Positions 42,851 to 51,934 of a stretch of 64,000 nt of DNA are shown here, piece after piece. The notes beneath the pieces were generated by a model. It worked only from the letters and a program-made list of their open reading frames with translations, had not been told where the DNA came from and made no database searches. Source of the DNA: Paenibacillus_E sp042676385 (lineage in GTDB: Bacteria; Bacillota; Bacilli; Paenibacillales; NBRC-103111); contig NZ_JBHTHA010000017.1 in NCBI RefSeq assembly GCF_042676385.1, forward strand, positions 62,001 to 126,000, written 5' to 3'. How positions within the stretch are numbered: the stretch's first letter is position 1; every line of letters begins with the position of its first letter. A program made the translations under genes and the position numbers.

Positions 42851-43219
42851 ATGATGAAAAAATGGATCATGTTCGCACTTTTCTGTTCAGCAGCCGTACT
42901 TGGACTAGGGATTTTATTTGAGAAAGCAGCCACTCATACAACCGCTGAGCAAAAAACAGAAACTTCATTTAAGATGCCGGAAGGCACTTTGGATGCCAAT
43001 TCGGCGCAAACTACTTTTAAGCAAAAATGTATGTCTTGTCATGGTACAGAACTCCAGGGTGGAGCAGGACCGAACCTGCAAAAAGTCGGAGGCAAGCTCT
43101 CCACTGAGCAAATTTATAAAAAAATCGAAACCGGTGGCGGCATTATGCCTTCCTTCAAAACTCAGTTAAAAAACGAGGACGTCGCCAATCTTACCCGTTG
43201 GCTCGCTGAAAAAAAGTAA
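42851..43219 (+). CDS. Membrane-anchored cytochrome c
   Basis: A 122-residue protein with an N-terminal signal-anchor (residues 4-22) and no lipobox. The heme site CMSCH is at 60-64 and the axial Met at 99 (GGGIMPSF). It resembles the lipoprotein cytochrome at 18568 over the heme domain. It begins 19 bases after the SCO1 stop, with AAGAAGGGG upstream, so oxidase copper loading and electron delivery are encoded together. Confidence 0.9.
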   Translation: MMKKWIMFALFCSAAVLGLGILFEKAATHTTAEQKTETSFKMPEGTLDANSAQTTFKQKCMSCHGTELQGGAGPNLQKVGGKLSTEQIYKKIETGGGIMPSFKTQLKNEDVANLTRWLAEKK

Positions 43220-43277
43220 CTCCATTAGAAGTTCCTGAAATCCTGATTTCACCATCTTAACTTATGAACGTTCCAAT

Positions 43278-44525
43278 TCAGGCACCATATTTTTCATTTG
43301 AGAGCATGGATGCCGACGCACGCTTTCGTTGTTTTCGTTTTTGACTCAAACTGAATAAGCCATATGCAAAAGGTAGCATACCAACGGCCACCCAAAGCCA
43401 CCACATGGATGTGGTTCTAACCACCCCACTGCTAGGTTTGGGAGGATCAATAGGAGCGACTTCTTTGGTAGACACGATAGGGATTTGCGTCAGCAATTCC
43501 CCATTTTTCTTAATTTGATAAGCGCCAATAACCTCTCCTGCACCGATCGTTTTTTGCCCGCTTTGCCACTGCGTGAATACAGGCGTATACGTATAATCGG
43601 CGGCATCGCCTTTTAGCTTGGTTAGCACATAGGAATTACCAAGGGCACCTTCAACGCTCGTACCATCAAAGTTCGTCTCACCGACGACATCCCCTTTTTG
43701 AAACATTCGCTGCACATCAATATGGTCGAGTCCAAAATTGCCTATCGTTTGCACATCGTGATATTCATTTCCACGCGATGACTTCATTACAACCGCGATG
43801 ACAGTTTTATTGTCTTTTTTCATATACTCGATTAAAGTGTTATGAGCCTGGTTTGTAAAACCGGTTTTTCCGCCCAAAGCTAGCGGATTCTGAAAAATGA
43901 AGCTGCGATCTTTTATCGTCACTTGCCGTTGGTCCGTTTTCACCGCCGTCTTTTCGGTTCCCATCGCTTCCATAACAGCCGGGTACTTCATGGCTTCTTT
44001 GGCCAGCAGAGCCAAATCATTGGAAGTCGTAAAATGCTGAGGGTCGTGCAAACCGTTAGGTGTGACAAAATGGGTATGCTTCATGCCGATCGAAGCTGCC
44101 CTCTTATTCATCATCGCGGCAAAAGTCGCCTCATCGCCACCGATATGTTCAGCAATCATCATCGCCACATCATTGGCAGAGATTACAAGCAATGCCTTTA
44201 AAGCTTCTTCTTTTTGCATCTTCTCGCCCACTTTTAAATTAAAAACAGAATTACTCGCTTCTTGCAGCGTTGCTTTTTTACTCGCAGTCATCCATTCCCC
44301 GTCTGTCATGTTATCCTCTAGGAGGATAGCCGTCATCAGCTTCGTTAAGCTAGCAGGATACGCTTGTTCATCTTTGTTTTTTTGATAGAGAATTTCGCCT
44401 GTCGAACTATCTATTACAACACCTGTGCCGCTATAAATAGCCGGTGGATTGTCGTCTCCATAAACAATTCCTACTTGGCCTAACACAACTACGAACATAA
44501 CGGTGATTATCACCACTAGCTTCAT
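43278..44525 (-). CDS. D-alanyl-D-alanine carboxypeptidase (DacA/DacF-like)
   Basis: A 415-residue low-molecular-weight penicillin-binding protein. It has a signal peptide (1-23), the catalytic SxxK at Ser59-Lys62 (PASLTKLM), the SxN motif in VISANDVAMM and KTG in GGKTGFTN. A C-terminal span (MWWLWVAVGMLPFAYGLFSL) followed by basic residues anchors it to the membrane, in place of the usual amphipathic helix. It trims the terminal D-Ala of peptidoglycan stem peptides. AGGAGGATATGTC precedes the ATG. Not clearly in an operon. Confidence 0.92.
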   Translation of the reverse strand: MKLVVIITVMFVVVLGQVGIVYGDDNPPAIYSGTGVVIDSSTGEILYQKNKDEQAYPASLTKLMTAILLEDNMTDGEWMTASKKATLQEASNSVFNLKVGEKMQKEEALKALLVISANDVAMMIAEHIGGDEATFAAMMNKRAASIGMKHTHFVTPNGLHDPQHFTTSNDLALLAKEAMKYPAVMEAMGTEKTAVKTDQRQVTIKDRSFIFQNPLALGGKTGFTNQAHNTLIEYMKKDNKTVIAVVMKSSRGNEYHDVQTIGNFGLDHIDVQRMFQKGDVVGETNFDGTSVEGALGNSYVLTKLKGDAADYTYTPVFTQWQSGQKTIGAGEVIGAYQIKKNGELLTQIPIVSTKEVAPIDPPKPSSGVVRTTSMWWLWVAVGMLPFAYGLFSLSQKRKQRKRASASMLSNEKYGA

Positions 44526-44704
44526 GACATATCCTCCTACGTATGAACAAACTAATCATCTTCTTGCTTATAGCTTTTTAATAAAATTAGAAGAACCCTG
44601 GAATAAGCGGTTCTCCTTTAAAGTTCAAAAACAAATTTATTATAGACTCTGTTCCTTAAAAACAGATTAAATTCGGATTAACCCCTTGAATTGGGGACAT
44701 GGTA

Positions 44705-45353
44705 TTATTTAACGGTGATAGTTCCATAATACATGTACATCCCACAGTGGTATTTATACGTTCCCGGTTTCAGGTCATTTAATGTAATGAAATTATCTCC
44801 TATCTTAAGATTTACATCTATACCCAGGTCTTGAGATTCAACGTTTGTTATACACGTAAAACCTGATTGCTTTTTAAATTCAATTTTTGTCGGGACTCCT
44901 GCTTTTACTTCAACATTTTCAGGGCCAAACCCATCAGATTTGACATCCGCAGTTACAACTTGATACCCTTTGATCACACTAAAGCCGTACGATTGGGAAC
45001 GAACTTATCTTTGTCAATCCTTCAGCTTTTCGTTTGTAAAGATGAAAAATATCGTTTGAGACTCGATTCCCACATCCCGACATGTCTCTTACGATGATAT
45101 ACATCTTTCCAGAGCCTCGCTCAGCGTACAAGACTGCTTTTTCTCGTTTGTAAGCATTCAAAACATCGTTCGAGACACGATTCCATTTCCCCCTCGCCTC
45201 TGCAACGATGAAAAACATCGCTACAGCTGTGCACTTGCTGTTTGTTGTAAATCGCTTTGCAACTTTCATGGTGGCTGACCTGTCGAAGCCGATGATGACG
45301 CCTAAATACAGCATGAACAGCATGCCATAGACCAGCACGTAATACATCACCAT
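44705..45353 (-). pseudogene. Cupredoxin-domain protein gene, apparently split by a repeat insertion
   Basis: The 3' part (44705-44977) encodes 90 residues of a cupredoxin domain: strand pattern DGFGPENVEVKAGVPTKIEF and the copper loop YKYHCGMYMYYG. It has only a poor GTG start and no signal. The 5' part (from ATG 45353) encodes a membrane anchor, YYVLVYGMLFMLYLGVIIGF, as expected before such a domain. Between them lie two near-identical segments of about 40 bases starting at 45030 and 45143, translated as NRVSND...YKRKA. The simplest reading is one anchored cupredoxin interrupted by repeat DNA. Alternatively the two parts are separate small genes. The place beside ctaG and the oxidase operon suits a copper protein. 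Confidence 0.5.
45018..45190. repeat. Direct repeat, two copies 113 bases apart, inside the cupredoxin locus
   Basis: TCGTTTGTAA...ATCGTTTGAGACTCGATTCC (from 45030) and TCGTTTGTAA...ATCGTTCGAGACACGATTCC (from 45143) match over most of 40 bases. A weaker third match (GCAACGATGAAAAACATCG) lies near 45201. Confidence 0.6.
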
Positions 45354-45390
45354 CTGCGATTCTATTTTTCCTGCGGCTGCCCCTTCTGTT

Positions 45391-45437
45391 GAAAAAAAAG
45401 ACTGAACGATGTGATGAAATCACGTCATTCAGTCTTC
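45391..45437 (-). terminator. Terminator of the oxidase assembly genes
   Basis: Minus-strand stem AAGACTGAA/TTCAGTCTT with inner GTGATTTCATCAC, then an eight-base T run. It ends the ctaG-DUF420 unit. Confidence 0.8.
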
Positions 45438-45439
45438 TA

Positions 45440-45895
45440 TCATAATCCAAAAATCGCATCTAACACAGGTTTTGTCGTGCCGCCTGGATATAGTATATAA
45501 AGCATCACGTATACGACAACGCCAGTTGGCGCTGTGAGCAGCCAGATGATTGCGGCCACGCGACCAATTTTTTTATGTTTCAGAAATCTTTGCTTGTAAG
45601 CTAGCCAGAGCGTAATCAGTCCTAGCACACCGCCAACGGTTGCCAGGGTAATATGAAAGAACAAGAACAGATGATAGGGTAACTTTAAGCTTTCCGGTCC
45701 GCCAAACGCCGTGTTCCCTTCGAACAACGTCCTGGACATGTAAATGATGAAAAAGGCCAGTGCGAAGATCGCACCGAACACCATGAGCTTTTGATGCGTC
45801 TCCCTGTGTCCCTTGACTATATGATACCATCCGAAGCCAACCAAGATGGCGCTAATAACGATAAACGTCGTAGATATCGTTGGCAAAATATGCAT
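45440..45895 (-). CDS. DUF420 membrane protein (YozB/CtaM-like)
   Basis: A 151-residue protein with four to five spans and conserved His residues (GWYHIVKGHRETHQKLM, PYHLFLFFHITLATVG). It matches the DUF420 family, of which Bacillus YozB and Staphylococcus CtaM are members; CtaM is needed for a heme-copper oxidase. It lies 16 bases after ctaG and belongs with the oxidase assembly functions. AGGAAG precedes the ATG. Confidence 0.88.
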   Translation of the reverse strand: MHILPTISTTFIVISAILVGFGWYHIVKGHRETHQKLMVFGAIFALAFFIIYMSRTLFEGNTAFGGPESLKLPYHLFLFFHITLATVGGVLGLITLWLAYKQRFLKHKKIGRVAAIIWLLTAPTGVVVYVMLYILYPGGTTKPVLDAIFGL

Positions 45896-45911
45896 CTTCC
45901 TAATTCCTTTC

Positions 45912-46769
45912 TTAGGCGCGATTCCAGTTGCCGCCTTGTTGATTCAAGTTATCCTGAGCTTCATAACTATCCGAGATTTCGTCCTCTTTGCGCTCTCTGC
46001 GGTACCATCTGAAGAAAATATAAGCGAGCGTCGCTCCATAAATAATTTCTTGCAGAATTTTCATAATAACGCCACCTAACTGCTGATCGTCAAGAGGCGA
46101 CAAATGAGCGAAGGGAACCGTTACATTCGTATACATATCATAAATGATCGTATCTGCGAAAATAATAAGTGCACACGCAGGTGTGAGGAGGATACCGTTT
46201 CCGAAAATATAAGCCAATTTTTTTAACTCACTCAGGCGATTCAGCTCAGGAACCGGACAAAACACTGGGAACCACATCGCAAAGGCTGAGATCATTAGGA
46301 CCGTATGGTAGCCTAGCTGCAGAAGATCATTCCGCATTAAGCTATCCATAATAAATGGCATATGGTAGATCGAAAAGAGCATGTTAAACAAAAACAGTGC
46401 AATAAGCGGTCTCGTTAATAACGAAAACAAAGCGTTAACCACTCGATTCTTCAGCAGCTTACGAATGATCCAAGCCGGCGTCCCAATCCAAATGAAGATA
46501 GGAACGGCTAAATAAAGCATCGTTTGCTGCAGCATGTGCATGCTAAAGAGATAGTGATGTCCAATGTAATTAATCGGGCTTCCCTGTCCAATATAGAATA
46601 GGACGAGCCCGGTATAGAAAGATAGTTTCTGCTTAACCGTAACCGGCTCCGCATCTGTAGATATACCATTTCCCTTAGCGACTAAGCGACTATACACATA
46701 CCCGACAATCATGACCACCAGCAGCAAAACAGGACTCCACAGATCGAAAAAACCGCCAATTTGGTTCAT
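45912..46769 (-). CDS. ctaG: Cytochrome c oxidase assembly factor CtaG
   Basis: A 285-residue protein with about seven spans of the caa3_CtaG family. Family marks are YIGQGSPINYIGHHYLFSMHMLQQ, given in part here as SPINYIGHHYLFSMHMLQQ, and the conserved IYHMPFIMDS and LGYHTVLM segments. In Bacillus subtilis CtaG is required for active caa3 oxidase, probably in CuA or CuB formation. AAGGAGATAG precedes the ATG. It follows the structural genes ctaCDEF after a terminator. Confidence 0.92.
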   Translation of the reverse strand: MNQIGGFFDLWSPVLLLVVMIVGYVYSRLVAKGNGISTDAEPVTVKQKLSFYTGLVLFYIGQGSPINYIGHHYLFSMHMLQQTMLYLAVPIFIWIGTPAWIIRKLLKNRVVNALFSLLTRPLIALFLFNMLFSIYHMPFIMDSLMRNDLLQLGYHTVLMISAFAMWFPVFCPVPELNRLSELKKLAYIFGNGILLTPACALIIFADTIIYDMYTNVTVPFAHLSPLDDQQLGGVIMKILQEIIYGATLAYIFFRWYRRERKEDEISDSYEAQDNLNQQGGNWNRA

Positions 46770-46863
46770 AGCTTATGTCTATCTCCTTCCATATATAGCC
46801 CCCAGTAGTGAAGAAATCCTTCGAGGCATAGTCCTTTTACATTTGGGGAAATCCCCATAAACC

Positions 46864-46905
46864 TAAAAAAAGAGGAGGCACTTTGTCAAGACAAAGTTGC
46901 CTCTT
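46864..46905 (-). terminator. Terminator after ctaF
   Basis: Minus-strand stem GAGGCAACTTTGTC with GACAAAGTGCCTC, then CTCTTTTTTT. It separates the structural oxidase operon from ctaG. Confidence 0.8.
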
Positions 46906-46914
46906 CCTTCTTTC

Positions 46915-47232
46915 TTACCACCACATCCAGTATACAGCCGTGATTACACCAGTCAGAGCTACAAATGCGCCTCCTGCGAGGAAAATCAGCGGGAACAAAT
47001 GTCCTCTTTCTTTGGCATGCATCCAGAAGAAGAGCTGTATTAACGCCTGCACCAAAGCAAGCGTCACGATGAAAATCAAGATAAATGAGCGATCCAAATC
47101 TCCGTACAGTACGACAGCGAATGCCAACATTGTGAGCAGAATCGAGATAATGTAAGACAGGTAATGATTTAATGGTGATTCAGGTTTGTGGCGTTTGCTA
47201 GGTGCGGATGCTTCATGAGAATTATTGCTCAT
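46915..47232 (-). CDS. ctaF: Cytochrome c oxidase subunit IV
   Basis: A 105-residue protein with three spans (YIISILLTMLAFAVVLYG, FILIFIVTLALVQALIQLFF, FPLIFLAGGAFVALTGVITA). The LVQALIQLFFWMH segment is typical of the prokaryotic COX4 family. It begins 1 base after the subunit III stop codon and closes the ctaCDEF operon. Confidence 0.9.
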   Translation of the reverse strand: MSNNSHEASAPSKRHKPESPLNHYLSYIISILLTMLAFAVVLYGDLDRSFILIFIVTLALVQALIQLFFWMHAKERGHLFPLIFLAGGAFVALTGVITAVYWMWW

Positions 47233-47233
47233 C

Positions 47234-47848
47234 TTAATGCCCCACCTTCCCCATCAGATATACGACTGTGAAGATAAATACCCAAACCAAGTCAATAAAG
47301 TGCCAGTACAGAGCAGCTACATAAAATTTCGGCGCTGTAACGACTGTCAAACCTTTTTTCAATCCTTGCAAGATCAACAATGTGATCCAAGTAACACCGA
47401 AAGCTACGTGAGCTCCGTGGAATCCAACAAGTGTGTAGAAGGATGTGGAGAATGCACTGGTCACGAATTTGTGGCCCTCATGCACATACTCATTGAACTC
47501 GTAAATCTCCATGCCCAAGAACGAAAGACCGAATAACACGGTGATCAATAGCCAGAACAGCAATTGTCCAAGCTTTTGTCTGTGCATGGCCATAATGGCA
47601 AATACACTTGTTAAACTACTTGTTAAGAGAATGAAGGTTGACCAGCCAACCGTATTAAGCTTGAAAAGCTCATCTGCCGTAGGACCATCTGGAACCGAAT
47701 TGCGAAGGGCAATGTATGTTGCGAATAAGCAGCCGAACAATACAACTTCGGCGCCAAGGAATAGCCAGAAACCAAGTACCTTATTTTTCCCTTCAAGGGT
47801 TGCCGTTTCCGGGTGCGCAGGCAGAACGCCTGTATGATGAGTACTCAC
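47234..47848 (-). CDS. ctaE: Cytochrome c oxidase subunit III
   Basis: A 204-residue protein with five spans. Marks are KVLGFWLFLGAEVVLFGCLF, TLVGFHGAHVAFGVTWI (the FHGxHV motif of subunit III) and the final YWHFIDLVWVFIFTVVYL. Its ATG overlaps the subunit I stop by 4 bases. Confidence 0.95.
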   Translation of the reverse strand: MSTHHTGVLPAHPETATLEGKNKVLGFWLFLGAEVVLFGCLFATYIALRNSVPDGPTADELFKLNTVGWSTFILLTSSLTSVFAIMAMHRQKLGQLLFWLLITVLFGLSFLGMEIYEFNEYVHEGHKFVTSAFSTSFYTLVGFHGAHVAFGVTWITLLILQGLKKGLTVVTAPKFYVAALYWHFIDLVWVFIFTVVYLMGKVGH

Positions 47849-49713
47849 GCTTTTCCCCCCTTGTCTTCAAGCTCTTCAGGTTCAATGTGCCAGCCATGGT
47901 CATCAAATACGGAACGCAAGAACATGCTGAGCAGTGTAATCGCCATACCGATAGCGACGATAATGTAGTGTTTATACATAAAGCCAAAGCCTGCGATAAA
48001 CAATCCGAGCGACATTGTAAGCGGCAGAATCGATGGAGACGGCATATGTATCGAACCTACAGGTTCAGCCGGAATCATCTCTTTATTGCCTGCCATTTTT
48101 TCTTTCCAAAGCGCATCCAAACCGCGAACAAGCGGAGTTTGTTTAAAGTTATATTCTGGAGCTGGTGAAGGAATCGCCCACTCCAAGGAACGACCATCCC
48201 AAGGATCTGCAAGTGCATTTTTAGCTTTAGTCGATGTAGCAATGATGTTGATCAAGAAGATCAATGTACCGATACCCATCAAGAATGCGCCTGCTGTACT
48301 AATTAAGTTACCCATTTCGAGGTCATGACCTGGCTGGTAAGTAAAGACACGTCGTGGCATCCCCATCAATCCCAAGAAATGCTGAGGGAAGAATGTCATA
48401 TGGAAACCGATAAAGAAGAACCAGAAATGGAACTTACCTAACGTTTCATTCAGCATACGGCCGAACATTTTAGGCCACCAGTAGTATAGACCTGCGAACA
48501 AGCCAAGAATTAGACCACCAACGATAACGTAGTGGAAGTGAGCGACTACGAAGTACGTATCGTGATATTGAAAGTCAGCCGCAGGAATCGCGAGCATAAC
48601 CCCTGTTGTTCCGCCCATAACGAATGTAGGGATGAACGCTGTTGCAAAAATATTAGCCGTTGTGAAACGGATTTGACCGCCCCACAGCGTGAACAACCAG
48701 TTGAAGATTTTCACACCGGTAGGAACTGCAATTGCCATCGTAGCGATGGAGAAAATCGAGTTCGCTACAGGACCTAAGCCTGTTGTAAACATATGGTGAA
48801 CCCAAACCATGAAGCCTAAGAAACCGATCAATACGGTTGCGAATACCATGGAGCTGTAACCGAAAAGACGTTTTTTCGAGAAAGTAGATACAATCTCAGA
48901 AATGATACCGAAAGCAGGTAGAATCAAAATATAAACTTCGGGATGCCCAAAGATCCAGAACAAGTGCTCCCATAAAACGTTGTTACCGCCTCTGGCTGCA
49001 TCAAAGAATGCGCCACCGAAAATGCGGTCAAACATAAGCTCAACGAGCGCGACAGTAATTGCCGGGAAAGCAAGCACAATCAAACCCGAAGTGATAAAAG
49101 CCGTCCATGTGAACATTGGCAAACGCATATACGTCATACCAGGAGCACGCATGTTAATGATCGTTACGAGGAAGTTAATCCCCCCGATCAGTGTACCGAT
49201 ACCCGCAATCTGCAAGCCAAGCACATAGAAATCCGTACCTTGCAAATTGTGTTGCAGCGTTGCGCCCCAGCTTGAATCCGTAATGGATGACAATGGCGCA
49301 TATCCGGTCCAACCGGCATCAGGCGCGCCGCCCAAAAACCAGCTTGTGTTCATAAGTACGCCGCCCAAGAAGAACAGCCAGAAACCGAGTGCGTTAACGA
49401 AAGGAAAAGCAACGTCACGCGCACCAATTTGTAAAGGAACGATAGCATTCATGAAAGCGAAAATCATCGGCATTGCCGCAAAGAAGATCATCGTCGTTCC
49501 GTGCATCGTTGTTAATTGGTTAAATGTATCCCCGATAAAAATATGTTGATCGGGATACGCGAGCTGAATCCGAATCAGTATCGCTTCCAAACCTCCGACG
49601 AGGAAGAAGAAGCCGCCTGCTATTAAATACAGAATTCCGATTTTCTTATGGTCAACGGTAGTGAGCCAATCCATCAGTCCGCTGTATCTTTTAGCTGTGT
49701 GAGAATGAGCCAA
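47845..49713 (-). CDS. ctaD: Cytochrome c oxidase subunit I (caa3 type)
   Basis: A 622-residue heme-copper oxidase subunit with about fourteen spans. Ligand and proton-path motifs are visible: TMHGTTMIF (low-spin heme His), WIFGHPEVYILILPAFG (CuB His and cross-linked Tyr), VWVHHMFTTG (CuB His pair), and YFVVAHFHYV (heme a3 and heme a His). The enzyme reduces oxygen to water and pumps protons. The start is TTG at 49713 behind a very strong AAGGAGGTAAATACG. Length equals Bacillus CtaD. Confidence 0.96.
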   Translation of the reverse strand: MAHSHTAKRYSGLMDWLTTVDHKKIGILYLIAGGFFFLVGGLEAILIRIQLAYPDQHIFIGDTFNQLTTMHGTTMIFFAAMPMIFAFMNAIVPLQIGARDVAFPFVNALGFWLFFLGGVLMNTSWFLGGAPDAGWTGYAPLSSITDSSWGATLQHNLQGTDFYVLGLQIAGIGTLIGGINFLVTIINMRAPGMTYMRLPMFTWTAFITSGLIVLAFPAITVALVELMFDRIFGGAFFDAARGGNNVLWEHLFWIFGHPEVYILILPAFGIISEIVSTFSKKRLFGYSSMVFATVLIGFLGFMVWVHHMFTTGLGPVANSIFSIATMAIAVPTGVKIFNWLFTLWGGQIRFTTANIFATAFIPTFVMGGTTGVMLAIPAADFQYHDTYFVVAHFHYVIVGGLILGLFAGLYYWWPKMFGRMLNETLGKFHFWFFFIGFHMTFFPQHFLGLMGMPRRVFTYQPGHDLEMGNLISTAGAFLMGIGTLIFLINIIATSTKAKNALADPWDGRSLEWAIPSPAPEYNFKQTPLVRGLDALWKEKMAGNKEMIPAEPVGSIHMPSPSILPLTMSLGLFIAGFGFMYKHYIIVAIGMAITLLSMFLRSVFDDHGWHIEPEELEDKGGKA

Positions 49714-49744
49714 CGTATTTACCTCCTTTGTCCCGAGAAGTTGA

Positions 49745-50764
49745 TTATTTCAAAGTTTGTAAGTAATTAACAATGTCTTTGATTTGGGCATCGTCGAGCT
49801 TGCCGCCTGCCTCTTTACCGAAGGCCGGCATTTTGTTGCCCGGTTTTTGTTCTTGAGGATTATGTATCCACAATGCCATTTTCTCAGGAGTGTGCTCCAG
49901 AATACCTGCGAGCGTATCGCGATCTGCGAAACCTTTAAGGTTCGGCGCAACACCAGGACCGTTAGCATTCACAGCATGACATGTCATGCAATTTTCTTTG
50001 AAGAGCTCTTCACCTTTTTGTGCAGTTGCAGGCACTGTAGCAGGCGTTTTCATTTTGGTTACCCAAGCGTTGAAATCAGCTTCGCTCTTAGACACTACAG
50101 TAAAGTTCATCAAGGCATGAGAAGCTCCGCAAAGCTCCGCGCATCTGCCTTGGAAAGTAGAAATTTCATCAGCTTGCAAGTATAAGGTATTAGTTATGGC
50201 TCCTGGATTTGTATCGACTTTACCGCCTAGAGACGGCACCCAGAAAGCATGGCTAACATCGGCAGACAATAACTCGAAGGCGACCGTTTTGCCTTTAGGT
50301 ATAACGAGTTGCTGAGCTGTAGAAATACCTAATTCGGGATATTCAAACTGCCACCAGAACTGATGTGCAGTTACTTTCACATGAATGGCATCTTTGTCCT
50401 TTGTGTGGTTAGCTGAATGCTTAAACGTGTAGGACACTGTAGGTACGGCAAGGACTAGCAGCAACAGAATCGGAACAACGGTCCAGATAATCTCCAGCAC
50501 GTGGTTACCTTCAACTTGTTTAGGAATGCTGTCATCGCCTTTACGTTTGCGAAAACGCACCAGCACATACAAATAAATTGCAAATACGACAATTACGACA
50601 AAAATCATGATAAAGAGACTTAATTTCATTAAGAAAAGCTGCTCTTCTGCTACAGGACCTTTCGGATTCAAAGCAGAAAGGGTCGGGTCTCCGCATCCCG
50701 TTAGCAAGTACGTCATCACCGCAAAAAGGGGTATTAGACGCCACATCTTTTTCCATCGACTCAT
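49745..50764 (-). CDS. ctaC: Cytochrome c oxidase subunit II with fused cytochrome c (caa3 type)
   Basis: A 339-residue lipoprotein (lipobox LLTGC, Cys24) with two spans (about 45-70 and 90-110). The CuA domain has HQFWWQFEYPELG and the site CAELCGASHALM. A C-terminal cytochrome c domain (ENCMTCHAVN; axial Met in KMPAFGK) makes it the caa3 type, which takes electrons directly from cytochrome c. The ATG at 50764 gives a proper signal peptide; the upstream extension does not. First gene of ctaCDEF. Confidence 0.95.
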   Translation of the reverse strand: MSRWKKMWRLIPLFAVMTYLLTGCGDPTLSALNPKGPVAEEQLFLMKLSLFIMIFVVIVVFAIYLYVLVRFRKRKGDDSIPKQVEGNHVLEIIWTVVPILLLLVLAVPTVSYTFKHSANHTKDKDAIHVKVTAHQFWWQFEYPELGISTAQQLVIPKGKTVAFELLSADVSHAFWVPSLGGKVDTNPGAITNTLYLQADEISTFQGRCAELCGASHALMNFTVVSKSEADFNAWVTKMKTPATVPATAQKGEELFKENCMTCHAVNANGPGVAPNLKGFADRDTLAGILEHTPEKMALWIHNPQEQKPGNKMPAFGKEAGGKLDDAQIKDIVNYLQTLK

Positions 50765-51055
50765 TGTATCAACCCCACTTTTCAAACCAATATTTTTACC
50801 ACAAAGGCCACGCACATGTCAATTTACCAAAATCACACTTTATTAAATATAAATTCGTGAAAAGTTTTTGTCAATCGCTGTAGAGAAGTTCACAAATTGT
50901 TCTTAAACCGCTCTCCAGCCATATATTTTCCCTTCATCGTCATTTCCATACAACCACCTCTTTATGCATAAATGCGTATATTTGAACAGGCGAATAAAAG
51001 ACCGGAAACATCCCATCCTAATGACATAACGACATAAATGGGAGGTCTGTTTATT

Positions 51056-51742
51056 ATGCTCAGAAAGTTATGTTTTCCGATTTATGGAATGATATTCCTT
51101 CTGCTGCTTTTATCCGGATGTGCTGAAAAAGGAAGAGAATATGGAAGAAGTCCGGATCACACTAATTTCGGAAACGTTTCGCAAGGTTCGACAGAATCTG
51201 AGAGAGCCTACCAGACTCAGCAGCTCGCCGGACCCGTCACCCACAATAATAAAAAGCTGGAGTACAACCAGTTCCTCTCCAATCAGTTAAATGCATTGAA
51301 TGGAGTCAATACGGCCATCGTCATGACGACGGATCAAAATGCATATGTAGCGATAATGATCGACCGCACAGCGACCGGCACGAAAGGGACGACCCTGGAG
51401 ACAAACAATCAAGGGACAACCAAAGGTTTTTATAATGATCGGGCGCCTCATGATGATACCATGTCTTCGAATGATCTGAATAAAGGCGTTAATAATTATG
51501 AAACGGCCGTTCATCATGACTTGCTCTCGCATCGCTTCAAACAAACCATCGCAGAGAAAATCCGCAGCTTGCAGCCCAACCTAATGGATGTGTATATATC
51601 CGCTAATCGTGATTTTCTGAATAAAATGAATAACTATGCGCAGGAGAGCTGGAAGGGTAATTCTTTAATGCCGCTGCTGACGGATTTCAATAAGACCGTC
51701 GAAAATGTCTTCGGCACAGCCCAAGTGCTTCCGGATCGTTAA
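51056..51742 (+). CDS. YhcN/YlaJ-family sporulation lipoprotein
   Basis: A 228-residue lipoprotein with lipobox LLLSGC (Cys22). The NGVNTAIVMTTDQNAYVAIM segment, a BON-like pattern, and the later ADKIR-type AEKIRSLQPNLMDVYISANR segment match YhcN/YlaJ proteins, which are spore-membrane lipoproteins linked to germination. GGGAGG precedes the ATG by 10 bases. It is divergent from ctaC. Confidence 0.85.
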   Translation: MLRKLCFPIYGMIFLLLLLSGCAEKGREYGRSPDHTNFGNVSQGSTESERAYQTQQLAGPVTHNNKKLEYNQFLSNQLNALNGVNTAIVMTTDQNAYVAIMIDRTATGTKGTTLETNNQGTTKGFYNDRAPHDDTMSSNDLNKGVNNYETAVHHDLLSHRFKQTIAEKIRSLQPNLMDVYISANRDFLNKMNNYAQESWKGNSLMPLLTDFNKTVENVFGTAQVLPDR

Positions 51743-51934
51743 AATTTTGAATCGGTATAGCGGCCTTTCTTCTATATAAATAGTATCCGTCTGGATACTT
51801 ACGGCCAGCTCCTGTTTTCATTTGCCGGGCATTCCTGTAGAATGAGGGGATCGTCTGCAATAAATAGGAATTTTAAAAAGTCGACTTTTTAAACAACTCT
51901 AATTAAGTAGGAAAAAGGGAGCTGGCCAATTACC

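Noticed and set aside
44979..45353. Stand-alone 124-residue membrane protein
   Set aside because: After the first 35 residues the reading crosses two copies of a repeat and loses protein-like character; it is better read as part of a split cupredoxin gene.
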